From Paenibacillus sp. 598K (GTDB lineage: Bacteria > Bacillota > Bacilli > Paenibacillales > Paenibacillaceae), in contig NZ_BFBX01000011.1 of assembly GCF_003851045.1 (NCBI RefSeq), positions 41,152-95,221 on the forward strand: DNA of 54,070 nt, given 5' to 3'. How positions within the stretch are numbered: position 1 is the first letter of the stretch; every line of letters starts with the position of its first letter. A program made the position numbers and the translations under genes. Positions 18,483-26,822 of this stretch are shown here, piece by piece. The notes under the pieces are model-generated. The model was not told the origin of the DNA. It saw only the letters and a program-made list of their open reading frames with translations, and ran no database searches.

Positions 18483-19673
18483 ATGAAACGGTGGATTGCC
18501 ACACTTGCGCTGTTGCTGCTCCTGCTGCTGCTGTTGCCTGCTGCCGGCGCGTACGCCGCACCGGCCGATGGAGCCGCGAGTCCGCAGCAGCTGGCGCGCG
18601 ATACCGCCGAGCAGCTCGATATGAGCGAGGTGGAGCGGTACTGGAGCCTGCTGATGTCGGAGTACGGCGGGGATTTCCCCGAAGAGCGGCTACCCAGCTT
18701 CGTCGAGATGATCCTCCCGGGGGGCGAGGGGCTGAAGCTGGCTACGGTCGCAGGCGGCCTGCTGCGCTATCTGCTGCATGAGGTGCTCTACAACGGCAAG
18801 CTGCTCGTAACGATCGTGCTGCTGACCGTATTCAGCATGATGCTGGAGACGCTGCAGACAGCCTTCGAGCGGCGCTCGGTGAGCAAGGTGGCTTATGCTG
18901 TCGCTTACATGGTGATGATCATCCTGGCGATCAACAGCTTCCATGTCGCGATCGGCTACGCACGGGATGCGATTAGCTCGATGATCGACTTTATGATGGC
19001 GATGATCCCGCTGTTGCTGACCTTGCTGGCTTCGATGGGCAGCATCGTGACGGTGTCGGTGATGCATCCGCTGATTATCTTCATGATCCATACGGTAGGC
19101 ACGGTTATCTACACGGTTGTCTTCCCGCTGCTGTTCTTCTCGGCTGTGCTGCATATCGCCAGCAGTCTGTCCGACCGCTACAAGGTGACCCAGCTCGCCG
19201 ATCTGCTGCGCAACCTCAGCGTCGGGCTGCTGGGGGTGCTGCTCACGGTGTTCCTCGGCGTCATCTCGGTACGCGGCGCAACCGGGGCGGTCACGGACGG
19301 CGCGGCCATCAAGACGGCCAAGTTCCTTACAGGCAACTTTGTCCCGGTGGTTGGACGGATGTTCTCCGACGCGACCGACACCGTGATGTCGGCCTCGCTG
19401 CTGCTCAAGCACGCCGTCGGCATCGCCGGCGTCGTCATCCTGCTGCTGCTCTGCGTCTTCCCTGCAGTGAAGATCCTGACGCTGGCGCTTATCTACAATG
19501 TCTCCGCCGCGATCCTGCAGCCACTCGGCGAGAGCCCGATTATCGTCTGCTTGCAGACGATCGGCAAGTCGATGATTTATGTGTTCGCCGCTCTCGCTGC
19601 GGTCAGCCTGATGTTTTTCCTCGCTGTGACGATCATCCTCACGGCAGGCAACGCGGCGATCATGGCCAGGTGA
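18483..19673 (+). CDS. spoIIIAE: Stage III sporulation protein AE
   Basis: The largest membrane subunit of the SpoIIIA channel complex, 396 residues. A cleavable-looking signal peptide with a run of leucines ends in AGAYA; a short soluble region follows, then about seven membrane helices. Landmarks include LHEVLYNGKLLVTIVLLTVF, DGAAIKTAKFLTGNFVPVVG and GESPIIVCLQTIGKSMIYVF. It starts four bases after spoIIIAD. Confidence 0.95.
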   Translation: MKRWIATLALLLLLLLLLPAAGAYAAPADGAASPQQLARDTAEQLDMSEVERYWSLLMSEYGGDFPEERLPSFVEMILPGGEGLKLATVAGGLLRYLLHEVLYNGKLLVTIVLLTVFSMMLETLQTAFERRSVSKVAYAVAYMVMIILAINSFHVAIGYARDAISSMIDFMMAMIPLLLTLLASMGSIVTVSVMHPLIIFMIHTVGTVIYTVVFPLLFFSAVLHIASSLSDRYKVTQLADLLRNLSVGLLGVLLTVFLGVISVRGATGAVTDGAAIKTAKFLTGNFVPVVGRMFSDATDTVMSASLLLKHAVGIAGVVILLLLCVFPAVKILTLALIYNVSAAILQPLGESPIIVCLQTIGKSMIYVFAALAAVSLMFFLAVTIILTAGNAAIMAR

Positions 19674-19696
19674 TGGCAGTCTATCGGAGGTGAGGC

Positions 19697-20401
19697 ATGA
19701 TGGCTTGGCTGGTGGAGTGGCTAAGGCAGATCATCGCGATCGTCCTGCTGGCCGGCATCGTCGAGCTGCTGTTGCCAAGCAACGCCTATCAGCGCTACGT
19801 CCGGCTGGTGCTCGGGCTGTTCATCCTGCTGGCGCTGCTCTCGCCGATCCTGACGCTGCTGCAGGGCGAGCTGGGGACCCGGCTCGAGGCGAGCATCCGC
19901 GACTGGCAAAGCACCGCGAATCGCCAGCTAGCGGATGGCAGCGAGTCGCTGGCAGAGGTCCAGCGCCAGGCCGACGGATTGCGGGAGCGGCAGCAGGAGC
20001 AAGTGGCGCAGCTCGCCGCAGCCAAGGTCGGCGCCGAGATGGCCGAGGAGATCGCTCGCCGCAGCGGCATCCCGGCGCCGGAGGTGGCAGTGACGCTCGC
20101 TGCCGAGCGGGACGGCTACTGGCGGATCGAGACGGTCCGGGTCACGCTCGTGGCACGATCGTCTGATCGGGCAAGCACCGACAGCGGCAAGTCGGGCAGC
20201 GGCGAGCCGATCGAGCCGATCGCTATCGACGTATGGCTGGGCGAGTCCGTCAGCACGCCGGTCGGCACGCCCTTGTTGTCTGAGGAGCAAACGAGCCGCG
20301 AAGCGGCGCCGCGCTGGCAGACGGCGATCAGGACGATCCTGCAGGATGGCTGGGGCGTGGCTGCCGAGCGGGTGGAGGTGCTGCAGGCGGACGGAGAATA
20401 A
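19697..20401 (+). CDS. spoIIIAF: Stage III sporulation protein AF
   Basis: A 234-residue protein with two N-terminal membrane helices (IIAIVLLAGIVELLLPS and VLGLFILLALLSPILTLL), a coiled-coil-prone stretch around residues 85-120, and a soluble C-terminal ring-building-motif domain that faces the space between the two membranes. GGAGGTGAGG precedes two adjacent ATG codons. The final part shares only its last bases with the spoIIIAG leader. Confidence 0.94.
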   Translation: MMAWLVEWLRQIIAIVLLAGIVELLLPSNAYQRYVRLVLGLFILLALLSPILTLLQGELGTRLEASIRDWQSTANRQLADGSESLAEVQRQADGLRERQQEQVAQLAAAKVGAEMAEEIARRSGIPAPEVAVTLAAERDGYWRIETVRVTLVARSSDRASTDSGKSGSGEPIEPIAIDVWLGESVSTPVGTPLLSEEQTSREAAPRWQTAIRTILQDGWGVAAERVEVLQADGE

Positions 20402-20426
20402 ACGAAGGCTGGAAGGAGGGGCACGC

Positions 20427-21065
20427 ATGGCCAAATGGCTGGATCAGATCGAGGCATGGGTAGGAGGGGGGCCTTCCGGGCCGAAGCGGGTCCGAACGGT
20501 GCGCTGGCTGTTGTTGCTCGGCTGCCTCGGGATCGGACTGATGATCGCCCAGTCATTCATCCACTTCGAGGACGTCGCGCCTGTCGTCGATCAGCCAAAG
20601 GCGGAAGATACGTCGCCCAGCCCGGCATTCGGCGCCTCCGACGATGAGCCAGACTCGATCTTCGCAGCGATCGAGCGTCCGCTCGAGCAGCGGCTCAAGG
20701 AAATCCTGGAGAAGATCGTCGGCGTCGGCTCGGTCGATGTGCTGGTGACCGTGGAGTCGACCGAGGAAGCGGTCGTGCAGCGCAACATCAAGGAGTCGGA
20801 GCAGCTCTCGGACGAGACGGACAAAAACGGCGGCAAGCGCCATGTCGCCTCGACGACAACCGACGGGCAAATCGTACTGTACGAGGTGGCGGGCGAGAAG
20901 CGGCCGTTCGTGACGAAGACGATCAAGCCGCGCATCCGCGGCATCCTCATCGTCGCCCGCGGCGCCGAGGACCAGACGGTGCGGAGCCTGCTGCTCGATG
21001 CGGTGCAAAAAGGATTCCAGGTGCCTGCTCACCGCATCTCTGTGGTGCCGAGCAAGCAGCCTTGA
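20427..21065 (+). CDS. spoIIIAG: Stage III sporulation protein AG
   Basis: Forms the large ring of the feeding tube in the intermembrane space. The 212 residues comprise a membrane helix (RWLLLLGCLGIGLMIAQSF), a variable acidic linker, and the RBM ring domain with RLKEILEKIVGVGSVDVLV and KPRIRGILIVARGAED. The ATG at 20427 follows GGAAGGAGGGG; the in-frame ATG at 20346 lies inside spoIIIAF without a ribosome site. Confidence 0.95.
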   Translation: MAKWLDQIEAWVGGGPSGPKRVRTVRWLLLLGCLGIGLMIAQSFIHFEDVAPVVDQPKAEDTSPSPAFGASDDEPDSIFAAIERPLEQRLKEILEKIVGVGSVDVLVTVESTEEAVVQRNIKESEQLSDETDKNGGKRHVASTTTDGQIVLYEVAGEKRPFVTKTIKPRIRGILIVARGAEDQTVRSLLLDAVQKGFQVPAHRISVVPSKQP

Positions 21066-21117
21066 TTGATAAAATGCAGGGAACATAAAACTCATATAAA
21101 AGGAAGGTTGATAATCG

Positions 21118-21762
21118 ATGAATACGAAACGTCAGACGATCTGGTTGGTCTCGATGCTGTCGCTGATGGTCATTCTCTCGGCCTACTATCTGTTCACGGA
21201 AGACGCAACGCCGCAAGATATCACAGACGCCAAGGGCATCACCGATGTCGTGCTCGGAGAGGGCGCCACGGAGGCAACCAGCGCCGGGATGCCTGGTCTC
21301 ACCGAGGAGATCATCGTCACTGAGGATGAGCACATTGGCGGCAAGGACAACGCGGAGCCGACCAGCGAGGCGGACCAGGAAGTGCTGAACATCCTGAAAG
21401 AGCAGCAGGCGATCAGCAGCGATTACTTCACGCAACAGCAGTACTTGCGGGCCGAGCAGCTGAGCTCCGAGGTCGATCGTCTCTACGGCATCGTCACCGA
21501 CATGAGCCAGGACCCCGAGGACGCCTCCGAGGCGATTGCGCAGCTCGATACCATCCAGGAGGTCGACGAGAAGATCAGCGGTCTGGAGGAGGAACTGGGC
21601 AGCGAGTTCAACAAGGTGGCGATTACGCCGGAGGCGGATAAATACAAGGTCGTCGTCCAGAGCGAAAACCTGGAGCGCGGTCAGGCTGCCGGCATCCTCG
21701 ACAAAGTCATGCGCGCCTTGAATGTGTCGCCGGAGCAGGTTACCGTGCAGTTTGTGCAGTAA
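21118..21762 (+). CDS. spoIIIAH: Stage III sporulation protein AH
   Basis: Mother-cell partner of forespore SpoIIQ; the two lock the membranes together and form the channel rings. Its 214 residues include an N-terminal membrane helix (TIWLVSMLSLMVILSAYYLF), an acidic linker and a YscJ/FliF-like ring domain with SDYFTQQQYLRAEQLS-type helix (here ISSDYFTQQQYLRAEQ) and QSENLERGQAAGILDKVMRA. Last gene of the operon, followed by a strong terminator. Confidence 0.95.
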   Translation: MNTKRQTIWLVSMLSLMVILSAYYLFTEDATPQDITDAKGITDVVLGEGATEATSAGMPGLTEEIIVTEDEHIGGKDNAEPTSEADQEVLNILKEQQAISSDYFTQQQYLRAEQLSSEVDRLYGIVTDMSQDPEDASEAIAQLDTIQEVDEKISGLEEELGSEFNKVAITPEADKYKVVVQSENLERGQAAGILDKVMRALNVSPEQVTVQFVQ

Positions 21763-21796
21763 ATGACGGCACCAAAAGAACGCTTAAACGAGTTCA

Positions 21797-21836
21797 TCCC
21801 GACCGGGCTGCCGCAGCCCGGTCGGGAATGTTTTTT
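21797..21836 (+). terminator. Terminator of the spoIIIA operon
   Basis: TCCCGACCGGGCTG-CCG-CAGCCCGGTCGGGA, a 14-bp perfect stem, followed by a T run at 21830-21836. Confidence 0.92.
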
Positions 21837-21909
21837 GGCCAAGTGGCGATATGCGTCGCAAAACCGCGCAATGGAGGGGAAATTATGACTCGTTTCTCAA
21901 AATCGGTTG

Positions 21910-21918
21910 TGATATAAT
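21910..21918 (+). promoter_or_regulatory. Extended -10 promoter of accB
   Basis: TGATATAAT: perfect TATAAT (21913-21918) with a TG extension one base upstream. No good -35 is visible. It ends 54 bases before accB. Confidence 0.55.
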
Positions 21919-21972
21919 ACTTACGTTATGTTCGATTCTGTGCTTCACAACTGTTAAGGAGTGAATGATACG

Positions 21973-22473
21973 ATGTTCAAACTGAGCGAAATCAAAGAGC
22001 TGATCAAGCTGGTCGATCAGACTTCCGTCCAAGAGCTCGAGCTCGAAAACGAAGGCGCCCGCCTGTTGATCCGCAAACCGGGCAAAACCGAAGTGGTCAA
22101 TATTCAAAGCGCGCCGATAACGCATACATATACACAACCGGGCATTGCGCCGACTGCTCCACAGACGGGAGCCGCTCCGGCCGAGCAGTTGTCCTCGCCT
22201 GCAGCCGTTCCGGCCCCAACGCCGGTCGATAACCTGCACAAAATCGTCTCGCCGATGGTAGGCACCTTCTATCGCGCCTCCTCGCCGGAAAACCCTGTCT
22301 ATGTTCAGGTCGGCGATCGCGTCGGCGAGAAGACTGTCGTGTGCATCCTCGAAGCGATGAAGCTGATGAACGAGCTTGAAGCCGAGGTCCGCGGAGAGAT
22401 TGTGGAGATCCTGGTAGAGAACGGCCAGCTCGTCGAGTACGGTCAGCCGCTGTTCCTGGTCAAGCCGGAGTAA
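21973..22473 (+). CDS. accB: Biotin carboxyl carrier protein of acetyl-CoA carboxylase
   Basis: Carries carboxyl-biotin between the carboxylase and transferase of acetyl-CoA carboxylase, the first committed step of fatty-acid synthesis. 166 residues: an N-terminal helix region (FKLSEIKELIKLVDQTS), a Pro/Ala-rich flexible linker (about 55-85) and the biotinyl domain with ILEAMKLMNELEAE, the modified lysine being K130. ATG 21973 is preferred over the GTG at 21961, which overlaps the ribosome site AAGGAG. Confidence 0.96.
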   Translation: MFKLSEIKELIKLVDQTSVQELELENEGARLLIRKPGKTEVVNIQSAPITHTYTQPGIAPTAPQTGAAPAEQLSSPAAVPAPTPVDNLHKIVSPMVGTFYRASSPENPVYVQVGDRVGEKTVVCILEAMKLMNELEAEVRGEIVEILVENGQLVEYGQPLFLVKPE

Positions 22474-22503
22474 CGAAGTCTCTTTTCGAAAGGAGTTCGA
22501 CGG

Positions 22504-23850
22504 GTGGAATTTCAAAAAATATTGATCGCCAACCGCGGCGAGATTGCGGTTCGCATCATTCGCGCTTGCCGCGAGATGGGCATCGGCACCGTAGCGGTAT
22601 ACTCGGAAGCGGACCGCGACTCGCTGCATGTCCGACTGGCGGACGAAGCTTACTGCATCGGTCCGACGGCTTCCAAAGACAGTTATCTCAATCTGACCAA
22701 CATTATGAGCGTCGCGACCTTGACGGAATGCGACGCCATTCATCCCGGATACGGCTTCCTGGCGGAGAACGCGAACTTCGCCGAGATCTGCGATTCGTGC
22801 AACATCGCCTTCATCGGACCATCGCCTGACGCGATCAGCCGGATGGGCGACAAGTCGGTCGCCAAACAGACGATGAAGGAGGCCGACGTGCCGATCATCC
22901 CCGGCTCCGACGGCCTGATCGAGGACGTCGACGACGCGGTCGCGATCGCTCGCGATATCGGGTATCCGGTCATCATCAAGGCTACCGCAGGCGGCGGGGG
23001 CAAGGGGATCCGGATCGCTGAGGACGAGGCTTCGCTCGTCCAGCAGATCACGATGGCGCAGCAAGAGGCCGAGAAAAACTTCGGCAACGCCGGCGTCTAT
23101 CTGGAGAAATATCTGACCGGCATGAAGCATGTGGAGATCCAGATCATCGCCGACAAGCATGGCAACGCGGTTCATCTGTTCGAGCGAGACTGCTCGATCC
23201 AGCGTCGCCGGCAGAAGCTGATCGAGGAAGCTCCGTGTCCGGTGCTCTCGCCGGAGCTGCGCGAGCGGATGGGACAGGCGGCGGTGCGCGCTGCGCTCGC
23301 CGTCGATTATTCGGGCGCCGGGACACTGGAGTTTTTGCTTGGCCCGGACGGCAATTTTTATTTTATGGAGATGAACACCCGGATTCAGGTCGAGCACCCG
23401 GTCACCGAGATGATCACGGGCATCGATCTGATCAAGGAGATGATCTCCGTTGCCGAGGGCAAGCCGCTCTCCTTCCGTCAGGAGGATGTGCAGATCAACG
23501 GCTGGTCGATCGAATGCCGGATCAACGCGGAGGACTCGGAGCGCAACTTTATGCCTTCTCCGGGCCAGATCGGCTTCTACCTGCCTCCGGGCGGCCCAGG
23601 AGTGCGGGTCGACAGCGGCGCGTATCCCGGCTATGTGATCTCGCCGCATTACGATTCGATGATCGCCAAGCTGATCGTCTGGGGGGCGACGCGCGAGGAA
23701 GCCTTTGCGACGATGAAGCGGGCCTTGTCCGAATTTGCGATCGAAGGCATCCGGACGACGATTCCTTTCCATCTCAAGCTGCTAAATCACCCCAAGGTCA
23801 TTCAAGGTAATTTCGATATCAAATTCCTTGAGGAGCATGACTTGAACTAG
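22504..23850 (+). CDS. accC: Biotin carboxylase subunit of acetyl-CoA carboxylase
   Basis: ATP-dependent carboxylation of biotin on AccB. The 448-residue protein has the full ATP-grasp layout: [51 protein letters not shown] (glycine loop), [27 protein letters not shown] (catalytic Glu/Asn/Arg) and the C-terminal domain. GTG start after AAAGGAG, 30 bases behind accB. The Tn transferase genes accA and accD are not in the window. Confidence 0.97.
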   Translation: MEFQKILIANRGEIAVRIIRACREMGIGTVAVYSEADRDSLHVRLADEAYCIGPTASKDSYLNLTNIMSVATLTECDAIHPGYGFLAENANFAEICDSCNIAFIGPSPDAISRMGDKSVAKQTMKEADVPIIPGSDGLIEDVDDAVAIARDIGYPVIIKATAGGGGKGIRIAEDEASLVQQITMAQQEAEKNFGNAGVYLEKYLTGMKHVEIQIIADKHGNAVHLFERDCSIQRRRQKLIEEAPCPVLSPELRERMGQAAVRAALAVDYSGAGTLEFLLGPDGNFYFMEMNTRIQVEHPVTEMITGIDLIKEMISVAEGKPLSFRQEDVQINGWSIECRINAEDSERNFMPSPGQIGFYLPPGGPGVRVDSGAYPGYVISPHYDSMIAKLIVWGATREEAFATMKRALSEFAIEGIRTTIPFHLKLLNHPKVIQGNFDIKFLEEHDLN

Positions 23851-23895
23851 CTATCGTACCGGGCGTCAGACCTTGTCTGCGCCATTTGATCGCGT

Positions 23896-23924
23896 TTGTC
23901 ATAATTCTTGGCAAATGGTATAGT
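23896..23924 (+). promoter_or_regulatory. Probable promoter of yqhY
   Basis: TTGTCA (23896-23901), 17-base spacer, TATAGT (23919-23924); five of six matches in each hexamer. It lies in the gap between accC and yqhY. Confidence 0.65.
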
Positions 23925-23994
23925 ATAGAGAATAAGAAGCGGATAAGCTCTTGCGGAAGCGATAGACGGTTCCGCATTTTATGGGAGGTGTACA

Positions 23995-24411
23995 ATGCAA
24001 ATGAGCACAATTGCTGCGGATTACGAGAAAACGGATATGGGAACGATTCAGATCGCGCCTGAAGTCATAGAAGTGATCGCTGGCCTCGCTACGATCGAGG
24101 TGCCTGGCGTCGCTGGCATGAGCGGAGGCTTCGCGGGCGGAATCGCCGAGTTGCTTGGCCGCAAAAACCTCTCCAAGGGCGTCAAGGTCGAGGTAGGACA
24201 ACGCGAAGCGGCGATCGACGTCTCCATTATTGTGGAGTATGGCAATCGGATTCCTGATATCGCTTCGGAGATCCAGCAAAGCGTCAAGCGCTCGATCGAG
24301 ACGATGACCGGATTGCTCGTTGTTGAAGTGAACGTTCATATCCATGACGTCCATTTCAAGGCAGCCGAAAAGCTGGAGGACGAGGACACGGCCGTCAATC
24401 GGCTGAAGTAG
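23995..24411 (+). CDS. yqhY: Asp23/Gls24 family protein YqhY
   Basis: A 138-residue Asp23-family protein. The family fold is recognised by GTIQIAPEVIEVIAGLATIEVPGV, LGRKNLSKGVKVEVGQREAAIDV and SVKRSIETMTGLLVVEVNVHIHDV. In B. subtilis YqhY sits directly after accBC and influences acetyl-CoA carboxylase activity; the same order here supports the same role. GGGAGG precedes the ATG at 23995 (another ATG follows at 24001). Downstream hairpin before amaP. Confidence 0.93.
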   Translation: MQMSTIAADYEKTDMGTIQIAPEVIEVIAGLATIEVPGVAGMSGGFAGGIAELLGRKNLSKGVKVEVGQREAAIDVSIIVEYGNRIPDIASEIQQSVKRSIETMTGLLVVEVNVHIHDVHFKAAEKLEDEDTAVNRLK

Positions 24412-24429
24412 TTACGATGACATTTCGGA

Positions 24430-24475
24430 CCCCCCTCGTGAAGGGCTTGCCAGCTCGGCACAGGGGGGATTTTGT
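24430..24475 (+). terminator. Terminator or attenuator between yqhY and amaP
   Basis: CCCCCCTCGTG (24430-24440) pairs with CACAGGGGGG (24459-24468), one bulge, followed by ATTTTGTTT. It could end the accBC-yqhY transcript or limit read-through into amaP. Confidence 0.6.
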
Positions 24476-24520
24476 TTGAAATCGCAGTTCATGCGTCAAG
24501 CGCCAAAGGAGGCCAGACGA

Positions 24521-25081
24521 TTGATTAAAATAGTGGACAGGCTTCTCTTATTTATCTACAGTCTTATCATCGGCGCATTATCAGTCGTCATCGTGGCGCT
24601 CGCCGCCCGGTGGATCCCGCAGGCGACGACCAATCTATGGGTGCGCGAGCTGTATAGCGGCAAGCTGTGGCTGATGGTGACCATCATCGCTGTTGCGGTC
24701 GCCCTCCTGCTGATCAGCCTTCGTTTCTTCTACGTCTCTGTCAAGCGCGGCAACGCCGCTGCCCCTTCGATCGACCAGCGCACCGAGTTCGGCGATATCC
24801 GCATCTCGATGGAGACCGTGGAGAATCTGGCGCTCAAGGCCGCAGGCAAGCAGCGCGGCGTCAAGGATCTGAAGGCTCGCATCCGGGTGGCTGAAGCGGG
24901 GCTAATCATCATGCTGCGCGCTGTCGTCGATGGCGAGAGCTCGATCCCTGTGTTGACCGAGGACATTCAACGCGCAGTCAAGAACCATGTCGAGGAGGTC
25001 ACTGGCATTCCCGTGGCCGATGTTACGGTGTTCGTCGCTAACATCATCCAGACCCAGACGTTCAAGAGTCGTGTGGAATAG
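24521..25081 (+). CDS. amaP: Alkaline shock response membrane anchor protein AmaP
   Basis: Anchors Asp23-family proteins at the membrane. 186 residues: two membrane helices (LLLFIYSLIIGALSVVIVAL and LWLMVTIIAVAVALLLISL) followed by an Asp23-like domain with GDIRISMETVENLALKAAG and VKNHVEEVTGIPVADVTVFV. I place the start at the TTG at 24521, because AAAGGAGG (24505-24512) is perfectly spaced for it; the earlier ATG at 24491 has no such site. It clusters with yqhY and a DUF2273 gene, a common Asp23-AmaP group. Confidence 0.88.
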   Translation: MIKIVDRLLLFIYSLIIGALSVVIVALAARWIPQATTNLWVRELYSGKLWLMVTIIAVAVALLLISLRFFYVSVKRGNAAAPSIDQRTEFGDIRISMETVENLALKAAGKQRGVKDLKARIRVAEAGLIIMLRAVVDGESSIPVLTEDIQRAVKNHVEEVTGIPVADVTVFVANIIQTQTFKSRVE

Positions 25082-25095
25082 AGGTGACGAATCCG

Positions 25096-25326
25096 ATGTG
25101 GAGGGAATATTGGCTGCAATATCGGGGACGTATCGCAGGCATGACGCTTGCGGTATTTTTGGGGATGATCTATCTGATCGCAGGATTCTGGGATATGCTG
25201 TTCGTTGCGTTGCTGCTGTGGATCGGTTATTTTTTTGGCAAGCAGAAGGACGAGGCGGCTCCTCCCATGATCCCCTGGGGACGGATAACGGACTGGCTCA
25301 CCGACCGCTGGCGCTGGTTCAAATAA
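25096..25326 (+). CDS. DUF2273 small membrane protein
   Basis: A 76-residue protein with two hydrophobic helices (IAGMTLAVFLGMIYLIAGF and MLFVALLLWIGYFFG) and a Trp-rich tail, recognised as DUF2273 from its size and its place behind amaP. GAGGTGA at 25082-25088 serves the ATG at 25096; GTG 25084 overlaps that site and is unlikely. Function unknown, probably part of the Asp23 envelope-stress assembly. Confidence 0.85.
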   Translation: MWREYWLQYRGRIAGMTLAVFLGMIYLIAGFWDMLFVALLLWIGYFFGKQKDEAAPPMIPWGRITDWLTDRWRWFK

Positions 25327-25465
25327 ATCCTGTGATTTCCTCCTTTCGTTCGTCTAAGGCGAAGGACGTCCGGTCAAGCCGGCCGCCAGCGGGAGGAAGT
25401 CATAGGTTTTTTGGGATTCTGGGGACATCAGGATCAGGACAAAACGTATCAATCAAGGAGGTTCC

Positions 25466-25936
25466 ATGAAACGAAGACTGGCTCGTGAAATAGCGGTACA
25501 GGGACTGTACCAGATGGAAATGAATGACGTGAATGCTGCTGATGCTGTGGACATGCTGGTGGAGGAAGCGGCGCAGGAAGACAATGAGCTCGGTGCGGAC
25601 CGGGGCGAGATGGCCAAAATCGACGCTTATGTACGCGAGTTGGTGAGCGGAGTCATCGAGCAGCGTCAAAGCATCGACGATATGCTGCAGCAATTCCTGA
25701 CGGGCTGGCAGGTCGACCGTCTCTCGCGCGTCGACCGTCAAGTGCTGCGGCTCGCTTGTTATGAAATGGTCTACCGCGACGATGTGCCGCCCAAGGCGGC
25801 GCTCAACGAAGCGATCGAGCTGGCCAAGCACTTCGGCACGGACGAGTCGGGCAAATTCGTCAATGGCGTGCTGGGCAAGCTGCTGGGCGCCCTCGATCAG
25901 CTAAAATCCCGTTCCGAAGACGCATCTGCAACTTAA
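25466..25936 (+). CDS. nusB: Transcription antitermination factor NusB
   Basis: RNA-binding factor that joins NusE (S10) on boxA of rRNA transcripts. The 156-residue all-helical protein has KRRLAREIAVQGLYQMEMND at the N terminus, VDRQVLRLACYEMVYRDDVPP in the middle and ALNEAIELAKHFGTDESGKF with FVNGVLGKL at the end. AAGGAGG precedes the ATG. Same place as in B. subtilis (yqhZ), before folD. The 139-base gap upstream shows no clear promoter. Confidence 0.95.
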   Translation: MKRRLAREIAVQGLYQMEMNDVNAADAVDMLVEEAAQEDNELGADRGEMAKIDAYVRELVSGVIEQRQSIDDMLQQFLTGWQVDRLSRVDRQVLRLACYEMVYRDDVPPKAALNEAIELAKHFGTDESGKFVNGVLGKLLGALDQLKSRSEDASAT

Positions 25937-25957
25937 CGATAAGAGAGGAGTCTGGTT

Positions 25958-26818
25958 ATGAGCGCACAACGAATTGAAGGCAAAGAGATATCGGCAGCGA
26001 TCCGCGAGGAAATCCGACAGGAGGTGCAGCGGCTGCACGGTCACGGCATCACGCCTGGCCTCGCCGTCGTGCTCGTCGGGGAAGATCCGGCATCGCGCGT
26101 CTACGTTTCGAGCAAGGACAAAGCCTGTCAGGAGCTCGGACTGTACTCGGAGGTACACCGGCTGCCGGAGGATACGACGCAGGAGGACCTGCTGGCGTTG
26201 ATCGACCGTCTGAACCGCCAGACGACGATCCATGGCATCCTGGTGCAGCTGCCGCTACCTAGGCATATCGACGAGAAGGCGGTCATCGACGCGATCGCGG
26301 TCGAGAAGGATGTCGACGGCTTTCACCCGATGAGCACCGGCAATCTGATGATCGGCGACGACAGCCTGCTCCCATGCACGCCGGCCGGCTGCATCGAGCT
26401 GCTGAAGCGCTCTGGCGTGGAGATCGCGGGCAAGCACGCTGTCGTCATCGGGCGCAGCAATATCGTCGGCAAGCCGGTAGCGATGTTGCTCCTGCGCGAG
26501 CATGCGACGGTGACGATCTGCCACTCGCGGACGGCCAACATGGCGGAGATCGCTCGCAGCGCCGATATCCTCGTCGTCGCGATCGGCAAGGCCAAGGCAA
26601 TCGACAAGTCGTATATTAAGCCTGGGGCTACAGTGATCGACGTTGGCATCAACCGGCTCGACACCGGCAAGCTGGCAGGGGACGTCGATTATGAGGATGT
26701 GCTCGACACAGCGGGGCTGATCACGCCGGTACCGGGCGGCGTCGGACCGATGACGATTACGATGTTGCTGGGCAACACGCTGAAGGCCGCAAAGCGCCTG
26801 AATGGCATCGGAGACTGA
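25958..26818 (+). CDS. folD: Methylenetetrahydrofolate dehydrogenase/cyclohydrolase
   Basis: Bifunctional one-carbon enzyme converting 5,10-methylene-THF to 10-formyl-THF with NADP. At 286 residues it has the family length. Motifs are [18 protein letters not shown] with the active Tyr and Lys, [43 protein letters not shown], and [25 protein letters not shown] precedes the ATG. xseA starts four bases after its stop. Confidence 0.97.
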   Translation: MSAQRIEGKEISAAIREEIRQEVQRLHGHGITPGLAVVLVGEDPASRVYVSSKDKACQELGLYSEVHRLPEDTTQEDLLALIDRLNRQTTIHGILVQLPLPRHIDEKAVIDAIAVEKDVDGFHPMSTGNLMIGDDSLLPCTPAGCIELLKRSGVEIAGKHAVVIGRSNIVGKPVAMLLLREHATVTICHSRTANMAEIARSADILVVAIGKAKAIDKSYIKPGATVIDVGINRLDTGKLAGDVDYEDVLDTAGLITPVPGGVGPMTITMLLGNTLKAAKRLNGIGD

Positions 26819-26822
26819 TCGG

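Noticed and set aside
21883..23772. A 629-codon open frame on the minus strand opposite accB and accC.
   Set aside because: accB and accC are certain. The frame is a GC-rich shadow, dominated by Arg, Asp, His and Leu, with no known motif.
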